Origin: Henricia sp. BOLD:AAB3569
Lineage: Eukaryota > Echinodermata > Asteroidea > Spinulosida > Echinasteridae
NCBI GenBank assembly: GCA_037783545.1
Contig: JBBELK010001244.1
Span: forward strand, 372,001-436,000
Reading direction: 5' to 3'
DNA: 64,000 nucleotides
The notes beneath the pieces were generated by a model, which ran no database searches, was not told where the DNA came from, and was given only the letters and a program-made list of their open reading frames with translations. The number at the start of each line of letters is the position of its first letter. Within the stretch, counting starts at the first letter, position 1. The translations under genes were made by a program, and so were the position numbers. This document shows positions 39,030 to 50,500 of this stretch, in pieces.

Positions 39030-40740
39030 CACTTAAAGGCCCAGTGTACATGTATCATTTGCAATGACCCCAAAAAGTAATCAACGAGTTTACAGGGGAA
39101 AAGTTATAAAAGTAAAGATTGAATTAATAGCAACTACCCAATGAAAGGTTTCCGCTCAAAATTATATAATTTTACCTGAAAATAATCCGTAAAGATGAAA
39201 TTAGATCGTTTGCAAATTATTTACTTATTTTTGGTTCGCATCTACGCGGTCCAAAATGCATGGGCGCTGTGTACTGCGTGTGCGTGTTCCAAGGCGATGC
39301 ATTGTTATGGATCGCGCGCACACGCAGTATATGATGTGCGCCACAGAGTGCATGACGCAAGCCACACAGTACCCGATCGAATATTTGAAACACCCCGCCA
39401 AGACCAGGAAAACGCATATGGATTTTCATGTTTTTTTTTAACGTGGTACATTTGACAAAGCTGATATTTCTTCGGATGAGTTTGTTTATGTCTTTCTTTT
39501 GATTTATAATGGTTTTATTCGGGCCAACTCAGCAGGACATGAGGCCATTTAGTCAGTGAGCTTTCCTTTCATAAAGTGGATTGTTGTCATTTTGCCTCGA
39601 AATTAGAATCACACCCAAAAATCGGGAAATCATTCTGTCTAGAGGCCATTGGCCTTGGTGGCCAAAAACCGCATCTTTCTTTTATCAAAAAAGGGAAGAT
39701 CATTTGTAAGCCACTTTACAGAATGGAGCATAAAATTGATCAATTAGTTCGTGTCCCCAGAACCTTAAATTTGTGTGTAAGCTGCCAACCTTGTCATCCA
39801 ATCCCAAGGATGCCTTGAGAACGTCAAGGTTTTTTTCAACCGAACAAATTTGGAATGTGCTCCCTTTAAAGGCTTTATTTATTTGACGAAACAATTCGAC
39901 ACGTAACGAGATTGGGGCATCGCACAACTTATTTCAATCTTCGTTATAGCGGTTTTCCTACCTCCATGATAGTACCGATCTTTGTTCAATCTTTGTTTTC
40001 AATACACACTTCTGTTTTGTGCAAAAACACCCAAGTTGAAACTGTCATAACGTCCGAGTGTACGTAAAAACTTACCAAGTTCAAGGTGACTTGAAATTAA
40101 CAGCAACAGTTGACTTGGGGCAGACTAGATCACCATCTTTTCTCTACAATTGTATATTCCTCTGCAAATTTAGAATTAAGATTGAAAAGGACATGAAATG
40201 AAGTCTCCCAAACAGAATCAAGTTTGCTGTCAAATGTTTGTGCAGAGACAATAGGCGAAACAATGTGTGTCATGTCTGTACACACACAGGCAGGCATAAC
40301 AGGCAAGCCATAACGCTATACGTACAGTGCACTGCGCTGTTAAATGGAACATGTACATGTACACCACCCTACCATACCACAGTATAAGCCCTGTGTTTGA
40401 CCTCCAAAACTATCCATGCAATGAAAAGCCCTTTGTGGCCTTAAACCGCCCCCACACCCCCCCTCTAAATCCAGACCCTTGCAATGCTGGCTGTACAAGT
40501 TTGATTCTGGTTCCAAAAAACTACTGTAAACTAACACCTAATTTGCATACGTTTTTCCCAGGCCATGGCTGTTCCAGGGTTTGAGCGGGGCAACCCCCAC
40601 CCTGTGGAAAACTTCAAAGTATCAGAGGCATGTTAAAATGTACAGGTTTTGAAAGACATCGAAAAGGAGTGAATAGTTGTTCGTCTTAAATTGAAAATCA
40701 TAACCGAAATAGTCGTTTTTTCAGCTTTTAAACTTTCTTT
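39030..40740. other. Intergenic, no gene seen
   Basis: Unique sequence with a short piece of the AAAGGCCCA repeat at 39032. ORFs at 39195-39455 and 40327-40584 overlap ORFs on the other strand and show no domain. Confidence 0.45.
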
Positions 40741-40746
40741 GTAGAA

Positions 40747-40990
40747 ATGGGTCTTTCTATAAATTAGGGGTCCAGCTTTGGTGTCCCCCGTTACATTTTA
40801 CATCTTGTTTCTGTAAATTCAGGACACATTCTACAAATACTTTCCATCTCAAAAAGAGTGTACAATTCATACAAAATGGTTTAAAACCCATTTAAATGAT
40901 TTTTGTACGAAAAATAACACATATCAGGTGTAACGGGGGACACCAAATGTCACACTTTTGGACCCCTAATTTATAGAAACACCCAATTGG
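40747..40990. mobile_element. Foldback MITE with GGGTCTTTCTATAAATTAGG arms
   Basis: GGGTCTTTCTATAAATTAGG, GGTCCAGCTTTGGTGTCCCC and CGTTACA at the left are mirrored by GTAACGGGGGACACCAAA and CCCCTAATTTATAGAAACAC CC at the right, around an AT-rich loop. Confidence 0.65.
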
Positions 40991-41149
40991 GACTTTTTGA
41001 AATGTTAATTTGTAGGGATTCACACCAGAAATCCAAATTTTGTATACCAAAAAAAGGGACAATCCGAACCAACTACATGCAATTTTGCAGGTTAATTTCA
41101 ATGATTACGTGTACATGTACTTAAAAATGCATGTTCGATTTTTTTTTTC

Positions 41150-41545
41150 CCAGAAAATTGATTTCATTCCAACTTTTAACAATTATATAAAATACCTCCC
41201 CAAAATACTATCCATGGGAAGAAAACGGGAAATTTGCAATCTCCAATTTGGATGTGGAAGCAAAAAGGTTGGTATAATCACTGCATTGCTTCATCATGGA
41301 ACTAGGTAAATTATTTTAAAAAACAGTCATATTTTTCTTATTTTGCACTCTCGATCCGTATATATATTTCTAGGGATATCGTCACAAAAACCACCAATGT
41401 TTTGTAAACTAATTTATCCGGTTCCATAAAGCAGCGCAGTGATTACACTAACCTTTTGCTTCCACATCCAAATTGGAGATTGCAAATTTCCTGTTTTCTT
41501 CCCATGGATAGTATTTTGGGGAGGTAATTTATATGATTGTGACCT
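41150..41545. repeat. 300-bp interspersed repeat, two copies head to head
   Basis: The half at 41150-41300 is inverted (CCATGGGAAGAAAACGGGAA, CCAATTTGGATGTGGAAGCA). The half at 41330-41545 is direct (ACTAATTTATCCGGTTCCAT, TTCTTCCCATGGATAGTATT). Together they form a palindrome of about 400 bp. Confidence 0.68.
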
Positions 41546-42640
41546 TTTCACTACTCCAAATTTTTTTTGACAGACGAGGGCGCTGTTTATTGCTACCCGG
41601 TAGTCATGGAGGGAACACAGTTAAAAACAAAGAAAGAATTAACATTACATTTCAAACAGTAGCCCACTGATCCATTTCTGACCCAAACAAACTTGTTGGG
41701 ATTGTTGCAAATGGCATACTAAACAAACTCAGTAAACTGTTACAGATCACAACACCAAGAAGTCACTGAAAATTACAAAAACTTTTGTAAACAAGTCAAT
41801 GGAGATTTCCTCTTTTGTCCTGAGATGACATCACAGATTTGCTCATGAATATGGAAATTATCATAAAAATAGAAAACTTGCAATTACACTAAAACGGAAC
41901 AATCAAATTTTCTGAAATTGACCAAAATGTGTAAAACACAGTACACCCTCTACTACTATTATTATATTTAATAAAAACCCTATTTCACACGTCCTTTAAT
42001 CAACGCGAGTGTATCTTTAAGTTGACATTCTGTGCAACAAAAATACAATCATCTCGTCCACATACCAACTATCAAAAGAGTCCAAAATCTCAGGAATTCA
42101 GAGGTGCTCAAGAACACCTGTACAAAGCCTCCTTGCTCCCTGAATGACCTTTGACCTTATCTTAGTGACCTTGTGACCTCACCCAAAAGACTTTTCACCA
42201 AGAACCAACAATAACATACATGTAGCTGCAAACTTCAATGATCACACACAATATGGACTGGAGGGCTTTTACTTTTGTTGTAGCCAAAAACATATACTTG
42301 TTTCCTGTTTTTTTCTCTCTAAGCTTTTACGGTCCAATTTTGGGAAGGCCCCTGCCATATTACAGATTGGTGTTTTTGTCAAATCATTTTCGTTTAAAAT
42401 CGGAAAAATAAAAAGTTCAGAGTCAGTTTTATCTTTAAACTTTGTCAAGAGAGGGCGCTGTTTGTGTTACATGTACAATGTATGTGACTTGAAGAACTTA
42501 TGGACCCGTTAATTAAGCGCGACAATAGAGGGCGCTTCATGCATGCGTGTCAATGGTTATCTTGTGCTCTAACTGAATGCAATATTTGTGAAGGAAAAAA
42601 TGTGATTTTTGTGAAGGCAAGCAACATTTGCGACAAGAGT
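41546..42640. other. Intergenic, no gene seen
   Basis: Contains CCTTTGACCTTATCTTAGTG-type sequence and, at 42515-42585, an inverted match to 38100-38160 (GCGACAATAGAGGGCGC). No conserved reading frame. Confidence 0.45.
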
Positions 42641-42681
42641 ACAACAAGTCAGTGGGAAGTATATCTTAGAATTAAATTATC

Positions 42682-45170
42682 CCCTACTAAAAACGGCCAA
42701 TTGGTTTTCCAATTGGAACCAATTCATTTACCGATTCAAACCAATTCACTGACCAATTGAAACCAATTCGCTGACCAATTCATTTACAAATTGGAACCAA
42801 TTCACTTTCCAATTGGATATCAATTGGTTTGAATTGGTTTGAATGCGGAATTGGGACGTTTTTTCAATTGGACCAATACAAACCAATTCAAACCAATTAA
42901 ATACCAATTCACAAACCAATTCAAAGAATCCCAATAACCAACTGAAACCATTTCAATCCAATTGAAGAACCAACCGAAACCATTTCAATCCAATTGAAGA
43001 ACCTACCGAAACCATTTCAATCCAATTGAAGAACCTACCGAAACCATTTCAATCCAATTCATGAACCAACCGAAACCATTTCAATCCAATTGAAGAACCA
43101 ACCGAAACCATTTCAATCCAATTGAAGAACCCTTACCAAAATTTCCAATTCATTACCAATTGGGACATTTTACCAATTGAGTTTTGGCACTCCTCAATTG
43201 GAACCAATTGGGAAAAAGACGTCTTATTTAGGTCGTATACATTACTTATACATATTCATACATTACTTATACACTAATCATACACTACTGATACACATCA
43301 TACACTACTGATACACTACTGATACACTAGACACACTACTCATACATTATCTTTATGCGCGACTTCTATTTATGCTCCACAAAAACCTGCACCCTGTAAC
43401 CCATGGTTGGCACACACCTACTAACCGAATACCAAATTTAATTATAATCTTTCGCCACTTTGAGTTTGTTCATTCCCGACAATTGCAAATTGCCTATTAT
43501 CAAGCAACAACCCATTTACAAAAATCAAAACAACTGCCAAAACTGAAGCAAATTACCTTTTTTACACGGTAAATATCTGTTCAGTTACATGATCCCACAA
43601 TGCATTGCAACTTCCAAAACCAACTTTTAAAAAACCAATTAAACCCAATTCATTCCAATTGAATTGGAAATTATGGTTACAAGGGAACCTACCGAAACCA
43701 TTTCAATCTAATTCACGAACCAACTCAAACCATTTTAATCCAATTCACGAACCTACCGAAACCATTTCAATCCAATTCACGAACCAACTCAAACCATTTC
43801 AATCCAATTCACAAACCAACTCAAACCATTTCAATCCAATTCACAAACCAACTCAAACCATTTCAATCTAATTCACGAACCTACCGAAACCATTTCAATC
43901 CAATTCACGAACCAACTCAAACCATTTCAATCTAATTCACGAACCTACCGAAACCATTTCAATCCAATTCACGAACCAACGCAAACCATTTCAATCCAAT
44001 TCACAAACCAACTGAAACCATTTCAATCCAATTCAAAGTTGAAAGTTTCGTGACTTAACCGTGAATATAAGCGTATAGGAGTAATCTTTTCTGCTGCATA
44101 CATGCAACGGTGAAGCCAAAATGTCGGTGAAAAGGCTCGCGACTGGGACAAATTGTAGCCTAAAAATACTGTCACCAGACCGTAGTTGTCAAAAGTTATC
44201 CAACAAGTACAAGAAACCGTATTGATACTTGCGGGTAGGATGGTTCTCCAATTGGATTGAAATGGTTTCAGTTGCGGTTCTCGAAATGGATTAAAATGGT
44301 TTCAGTTGCGGTTCTCGAATTGGATTGAAATGGTTTCAGTTGCGGTTCTCGAAATGGATTGAAATGGTTTCAGTTGCGGTTCTCGAATTGGATTGAAATG
44401 GTTTCAGTTGCGGTTCTCGGATTGGATTGAAATGGTTTAAGTTGGTTCGATCTCGAATTGGATTGAAATGGTTTAAGTAATTGGTTCTCGAAATGGATTG
44501 AAATGGTTTCAGTTGGTTCGATCTCGAATTGGATTGAAATGGTTTAAGTAATTGGTTCTCGAAATGGATTGAAATGGTTTCAGTTGTTTCTAGAATTGGA
44601 TTGAAATGGTTTCAGTTGGTTCTCGAATTGGATTGAAATGGTTTCAGTTGGTTCTCAAATTGGATTAAAAATTAAATAGTTTCAGTTGGTTCTCGAATTG
44701 GATTGAAATGGTTTCAGTTGGTTCTTGAAATGGATAGAAATGTTTTCAGTTAGTTTTCGAATTAGATTGAAATGGTTTCAGTTGGTTCTGAAATTGGATT
44801 GAAATTCCAATTGGAGGAACAAATTGACAGGAGGCCGGAATAACAGACCAATTGAAACCAATTCCGTACCAATTGGAAATTCCAATTGGACGAAAACAAT
44901 AAGCAGAAGGAATAACGTACCAATTGAAACCATTTCAGTACCAATTGGAAATACCAATTGGAGGAAAACATTTACAGGAGGAATAACAGACCAATTGAAA
45001 CCAATTCAGTACCAATTGGAAATACCAATTGGAGAAAAAGAAATGGACAGGAGGATTAACAGACCAATTGAAACCAATTCAGTACCAATTGAGGACCAAT
45101 TGGAGCCAATTAAGACCAGTTCATTCCAATTCAAAAATCAATTGGTTTGAATAGGTCGTTTTCAGTAGGG
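42682..45170. mobile_element. 2.5-kb palindromic element built of AATTGG-type minisatellites
   Basis: The ends are CCCTACTAAAAACGGCC and its inverse GGTCGTTTTCAGTAGGG. Inside, 42930-43140 and 43680-44040 are tandem units of about 30 bp with core GAAACCATTTCAATCCAATT. Positions 44245-44810 hold the same unit in inverse orientation, and the outer parts are AATTGGAACC-type repeats. There is no coding capacity. The flanks match 38195-38300, which lacks the element, so it is an insertion into an older repeat. Confidence 0.75.
43228..43345 (+). repeat. Microsatellite-like TACACTACTGA repeats inside the 2.5-kb element
   Basis: Imperfect 11- to 12-bp units (CATTACTTATACA, then TACACTACTGA) run for about 115 bp between two blocks of the AATTGG repeat. 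The stretch 43350-43610 after it is non-repetitive, and I see no gene in it. Confidence 0.7.
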
Positions 45171-45604
45171 TCTACCGATTTCAGGAGGTATAATTTCCTT
45201 CAATTCTTTGTTCAATGTATATATGGAAAAAATACCGACATGTCTAATAATGACAGCTAGGTTTCATTTTTTAAAAATAAAAATACCAAGTTCACAGAGA
45301 AAAAAACACACTGATGTGCTTATTGGTTTCATGGCATTTAGGCTCGTCTACTATCACGTTCACTACATGTACAAACAGGTGGTGGCCTACATGTATCTGT
45401 TACGCAAACATCTTGATATTAAAAACAGGCCCTTTCTAGCCAAGCAACATATGAGTACGTGTTTCTATCAACAACAAGAATATTTAAAATTGACCCCATA
45501 TTAGTTATTACACGTGGACGTGCAAGTTTGTACCGGTACGTCAACTTTACTATGACGAGTTGTGCAGATGTTCGTGACATTGCCGTCAACAAGTCATATC
45601 TGTC

Positions 45605-45875
45605 AGGTCAATTCAAGTCTCAAGTCTTCAAGAGCAAGTCTGGATTCAAGTCCCAATTAAGTCTTCAAGAGCAAGTCTCGATTCAAGTCCCAAGTCTTTA
45701 AGAGCAAGTCGTAATTCAAGTCCCAAGTCTTTAAGAGCAAGTCTCGATTCAAGTCCCAAGTCTTTAAGAGCAAGTCTCAATTCAAGTCCCAAGTCTTTAA
45801 GAGCAAGTCTCGATTCAAGTCCAAAGTCTTCAAGAGCAAGTCTCGATTCAAGTCCAAAGTCTTCAAGAGCAACTT
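45605..45875 (+). repeat. 33-bp minisatellite TTTAAGAGCAAGTCTCGATT
   Basis: About eight units of TTCAAGTCCCAAGTCTTTAA plus GAGCAAGTCTCGA are present. The 33-bp period keeps a frame open on the minus strand (LALKDLGLESR), but I see no gene. It resembles the CAAGTC satellites at 2405 and 34575 only in composition. Confidence 0.85.
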
Positions 45876-45889
45876 GAATAACAACTAAA

Positions 45890-46170
45890 ATGTAGTTGCT
45901 GTCAGTTGCATGCGTGTGTCTGAATACGTGCGCGCACATCAACAGCAACTGCAAGCAACAGTTGCTTCCAGTTGGAAGGGTCAATGTACTCTAGGCTTTA
46001 CCGAGTTGCCGTGTCGATGTACGCGCTCTGAAAACTGGATGTTCCCAGTTGCCGCTAGTTGCGCAACTGATCAGTTGCTGTCGATGAGTGCGCTACGCAC
46101 CATCGACAGCAACTGATCAGTTGAGTTGCTTCCAGTTGCAATGTCGATGTACTCTAGGCTTTACACAGGC
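45890..46170. mobile_element. CAGTTGC-rich MITE, copy 2
   Basis: It contains GTTGCTTCCAGTTG, CGATGTACTCTAGGCTTTAC twice, and CAACTGATCAGTTGCTGTCG twice. The left end runs into the 33-bp minisatellite at 45605-45875. Confidence 0.65.
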
Positions 46171-46329
46171 ATTCAACCGTGTCATTACAAAAAAAAGAGG
46201 AAAACACACACAAAAATAACTTTGTATGTGTACATGTACAGTGTTTTTTATTTTCAATGGGACAGATGAAGAAAAAAACAAAAAACAAAAAGCTTAAAAG
46301 TTTCTTGCCCGTTTACAGGGCGTGAATTT

Positions 46330-47020
46330 ATGGCATGCGTCTGTTTCAATACTGGAGAGACCTTTTCCTCCAGGATTATATCTCTGTACAATGTCATTCA
46401 TCTTCTCTCAAAACAAAAGAAATATCTTAAGATGAATCCAAGGACTGCAACGAATAATGTAACGAACTGCAACGAATAATGTCACAACATACCTTCCTGA
46501 AAGCCCTATGTGCAAATTTCCTATATACCGTATGCAGGGCTCAAAATACCCACTGGACCGGTGGACCGAGGCCAGTAATTTAAGCCTCGGTCTAGTGCTT
46601 TCTCCACCGTACTAGACCAGTGGTCCAGTGCATTTTTAAACGAACAGTAAATCCACGTTCCTTGTGGCTTTGGTCTTGTAAAAATAGCGTCGGTCCAGTA
46701 AATGATTTAAGCTACATGTACTAACCCTGTGGTCTAGCAGATTTTTTTCATGAAATTCGAGCCCTGGTACCCGGTATGTACAATGTAACAAGACACCAAA
46801 AAGTGTCTCAAAGTATGTGTCATATGTTACATACGTTCAATAGAAAATTTGTACACAGAGTTTTTAGAAAGGTACATTGTATGTTGTTGCACTATTTGTT
46901 GCTTTTAAAAGTTATCTGTCTTAAGATATTTCTTTTGTTTTGAGAGAAGATAACTGGCATTGCATAGAGTTATGATCCTAGTGAAAAAGTCTCTCCAGTA
47001 TTGAAAACAGACGTATACAT
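46330..47020. mobile_element. Inverted-repeat block with arms of about 100 bp
   Basis: TTCAATACTGGAGAGACC, CTTCTCTCAAAACAAAAGAA and ATATCTTAAGA at 46345-46435 recur inverted at 46925-47015. A segment at 46490-46530 (CACAACATACCTTCCTGAAA) resembles 30577-30600. The centre contains a triplicate-like GGACCAGTGG / GGACCGGTGG stretch (46550-46640). Confidence 0.5.
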
Positions 47021-47370
47021 GTTAAATTTGAAACACACCACTTAGGAGAGAAGATTAACAAAGGCCAGATCCATCTGAACATAAATGTATTCATATCAAT
47101 TTTTGTTAATTTGGCCATTAACAGTGCTACATGTAATTTAGTATTGTGCCAAAATTGTTTCCTCGAAACCGAACGACGGGCACTTAGTAATATTAATCAA
47201 TTTATTGCACAAAGAACCGGATGGATACTGATAGATTATCGCCTGAACAAGCATTATCCGGCATTCACTAAATCATTTCCAGAAGGCAGGCATTGTGGGA
47301 TAATTGCCACAATATGAGAAGCTTAAACTACATACATAAATTATTTATAAATTGGCTTCCTGGGCATTTG

Positions 47371-47575
47371 TTGGCTTTCCGCACTCCTGCGGAAAGTCCT
47401 TGTTTTTGTTCTGATTTTTTTTTTTTTTTTGGCTTTCCGCACTCCTGCGGAAAGCCTTTGAAACTGTTCTGATTGTTTTTTTTTTTTTTTTTTTTTTTTT
47501 TTTGGCTTTCCGCACTTCTGCGGAAAGCCTTTGAAACTGTTCTGATTTTTTTTTTTTTTTTTTTTTTTTTAGCTT
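47371..47575. repeat. GGCTTTCCGCA hairpins with poly-T spacers
   Basis: GGCTTTCCGCACTCCTGCGG followed by AAAGCC or AAAGTCC occurs three times (47371, 47432, 47504), each a hairpin with an 11-bp stem. The copies are separated by T runs of 18-30 bases. The same GCGGAAAGCC half-site ends each satellite block at 50388, 53229 and 55722, so these may be the terminal repeats of the element that was amplified. Confidence 0.7.
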
Positions 47576-50500
47576 TTTTTATTCTTCTCCCAAAACCTCA
47601 TAGACAAAGCGCATGGTCTTTCGGCCTGGCAAAATGGTCACTTGCAAAGCTCGGATCATCATCAAACTTGGTCACAACAATCACCTCATAATGAAGTACT
47701 GCACAAATGTGTTTACATTTTGATGACGTCATCAGGTGTCAGATTACAAGCGTTTGAAATATATGGCCTTCAAATTGAAACCTCTGTAAAAATTCAACCG
47801 TTTGAGATACAAACTTTATTCTTTCGGCAATGGTCATGACTATCCAAGGTCTAAATTTCATACACAGACATTGACCTTGAATCTTGCTTCCTATTGGTCG
47901 AAAACGAGGCTGCCCTGTCATTTAAAACTGGTAGCAGATACAGAGATCGGGTCAAAAGTGTTAGTCTCAAGACCTCTTGGGCATTCTAAAAATACCAAAA
48001 GTTAAGTCGTGACACGAAAGAGCGCCCTCTAGCGGCAAGTTGAAAAATGGCCAAAACCTATTTTGAAGAGATGTCTGTGGCGAAGTTTTTGCAAATTGGC
48101 CCAAAATTGGTGCATATGTTCACTGAGGGTCAGTGAACATGCCCATACCTTCAAAAGTTTGATGACGTCACCAGGTGTCAAATTACACTCAGTTGAACAT
48201 GCGTTCTTCTAACGGTTATATATAGAGAACGAAAAGGCCGATGGAGGTCAAATTTTGTGTTTTAGGTTTGTTGTGACTTGGTCTAATGCATATAAGCAGC
48301 AAAATTTGGTGGCGTAACGATGACGTCATCAAATAAGCCCGTTTGTGCAGAATACATTTGCCAAGGTCGTTCACTTCCTCTAATGGGCGTAGGACCTTGA
48401 AACCTAGCAGGGACGTAGACGTGGTCATTAACATATAACATACCAAGTTACATTAGTGTGACGTCCTTTGTTGATTTGTTATGAATTTTTGAATATGGCA
48501 ACCTATACCACAGCATACACACAGTGCAGTATATACGGGTGTACATAAGCATGAACAATCGCCATACATCTGCACTACCCCATTTCCCATAGACAAAGCA
48601 CATAGTCTATCTCGCTGCTAGAAGGGTCGCTTGCAAAGCTTGGATCATCATCAAACTTGGTCACAATAAGGAACCCATACTAAAGTACTATACCAAAGAG
48701 GTTACATCTTGATGACGTCACCAGGGGTCAGATTACATGTGTCTGAAATTTAATGCCTTAAAAATTAAAAAAATTGTAAAAATTCAACCGTTTGAGATAC
48801 AAACATTTTTGTTTCGGCAATGGTCATGACTATCCAATGTCTAAATTTCATGCAGAGACAATGACCTTGAATCTTGCTTCCTATTGGTCGAAAACGAGGC
48901 TGCGTTGTCATTTAAAACTGGTAGCAGATACCGAAATTGGGTCAACGTTGTTAGTCTCGGGACCCCTTGGGCATTACAAAAATACCAAAAGTTAAGTCGT
49001 CACACGAAACAGCGCCCTCTAGCGGCAAGTTGAAAAATGGCCAAAACGCATTTTGAAGAGATGTCTGTGGCGAAGTTTTTGCAAATTGGCCCAAAATTGG
49101 TGCATATGTTCACTGAGGGTCAGTGAATACGCCCATACTTTCAAAAGTTTGATGACGTCACCAGGTGTCAAATTACACTCGCTTGAACGTGCATCTTTTT
49201 AACAGCTATATCTAGAGAACGAAACGGCCGATGAAGGTCAAATATTTTGTTTCAGGTTTGTTGTGACTTGGTCTAACGCATATTAGCAGCAAAATTTGGT
49301 GGCGTAACGATGACGTCATCAAATAAGCCCGTTTGTACAGCATACATTAGCCAAGGTCGTTCACTTCCTCTAATGGTCGTATGACCTTGAAACCAAGCAG
49401 GGACGTAGACTTGGTCATTAACATATAACATACCAAGTTACATTAGTGTGACGTCATTTGTTGATTTGTTATGAATTTTTGAATCTGGCAACCTATACTA
49501 CAGCATACACACAGTGCAGTATATACATGTATACGAGTGTACATAAGCATGTACAATATGCATACATCTGCACTATCCCATAGACAAAGCACACAGTCTG
49601 TCTCGGTGCTAGAAGAGTCGCTTGCAAAGCTTGGATCATCATCAAACTTAGTCACAATAAGGAACCCATAGTAAAGTACTATACCAAAGAGGTTAGATCT
49701 TGATGACGTCACCAGGTGTTAGATTACATGTGTCTGAAATTTAATGCCTTGCAAATTGAAAAATCTGTAAAAATTGAACCGTTTGAGATACAATCTTTAT
49801 TCTTTCGGCACTGGTCATGACTATCCAAGGTCTAAATTTCATGCAGAGACATTGACCTTGAATCTTGTTTCCTATTGGTCGAAAACGAGGCTGCCTTGTC
49901 ATTTAAAACTGGTAAGCGATGCCGAGATCGTGTCAACGGTGTTAGTCTCAGGACCCCTTGGGCATTCAAAAAATACAAAAAGTTAAGTCGTCACACGAAA
50001 CAGCCCCCTCTAGTGACGAGTTGAAAAAAGACCAAAACGTATTTTGAATTGGTCAAATGTATATTATCAGCTAAATATTGTGACGTCACGATGACGTAAT
50101 CAAATAAGAGTTCCTCAAGTATACATTAACCAAGGTCGTTTACTTTCTCCATTGGTCGTATGACCTTGAAAACTATCAGGTGCCTGGACCTGGTCATTAA
50201 CATGTAACATACCAAGTTACATTAGTATGACATGCATGATTTGTTGATTTATTATGAATTTTTGAATCTTGTCACTGTGCATATTGTACATGTATATGTA
50301 CAGTATGTATTTATATTGTACAAAGTGTACATGTAGTATTATACAGCATGCAGTTTTACATGCATACAAACATACAAAAAAAGAAAAGCGGAAAGCCATA
50401 TGCTCTGTTATCAACGGACATACCTCTAGTTTTTAGCTTTTTTTATTCTTCTCCCAAAACCCCATAGACAAAGCGCATGGTCTTTCGGCCTGGCAAAACG

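Noticed and set aside
43605..43871. CRISPR-like regularly spaced repeats
   Set aside because: They are contiguous minisatellite units without unique spacers, in a eukaryotic genome.
47413..47575. Poly-T runs as retroposon tails
   Set aside because: The runs alternate with GGCTTTCCGCA hairpins and no retrogene or LINE sequence is adjacent; a simple poly-A insertion does not explain them.
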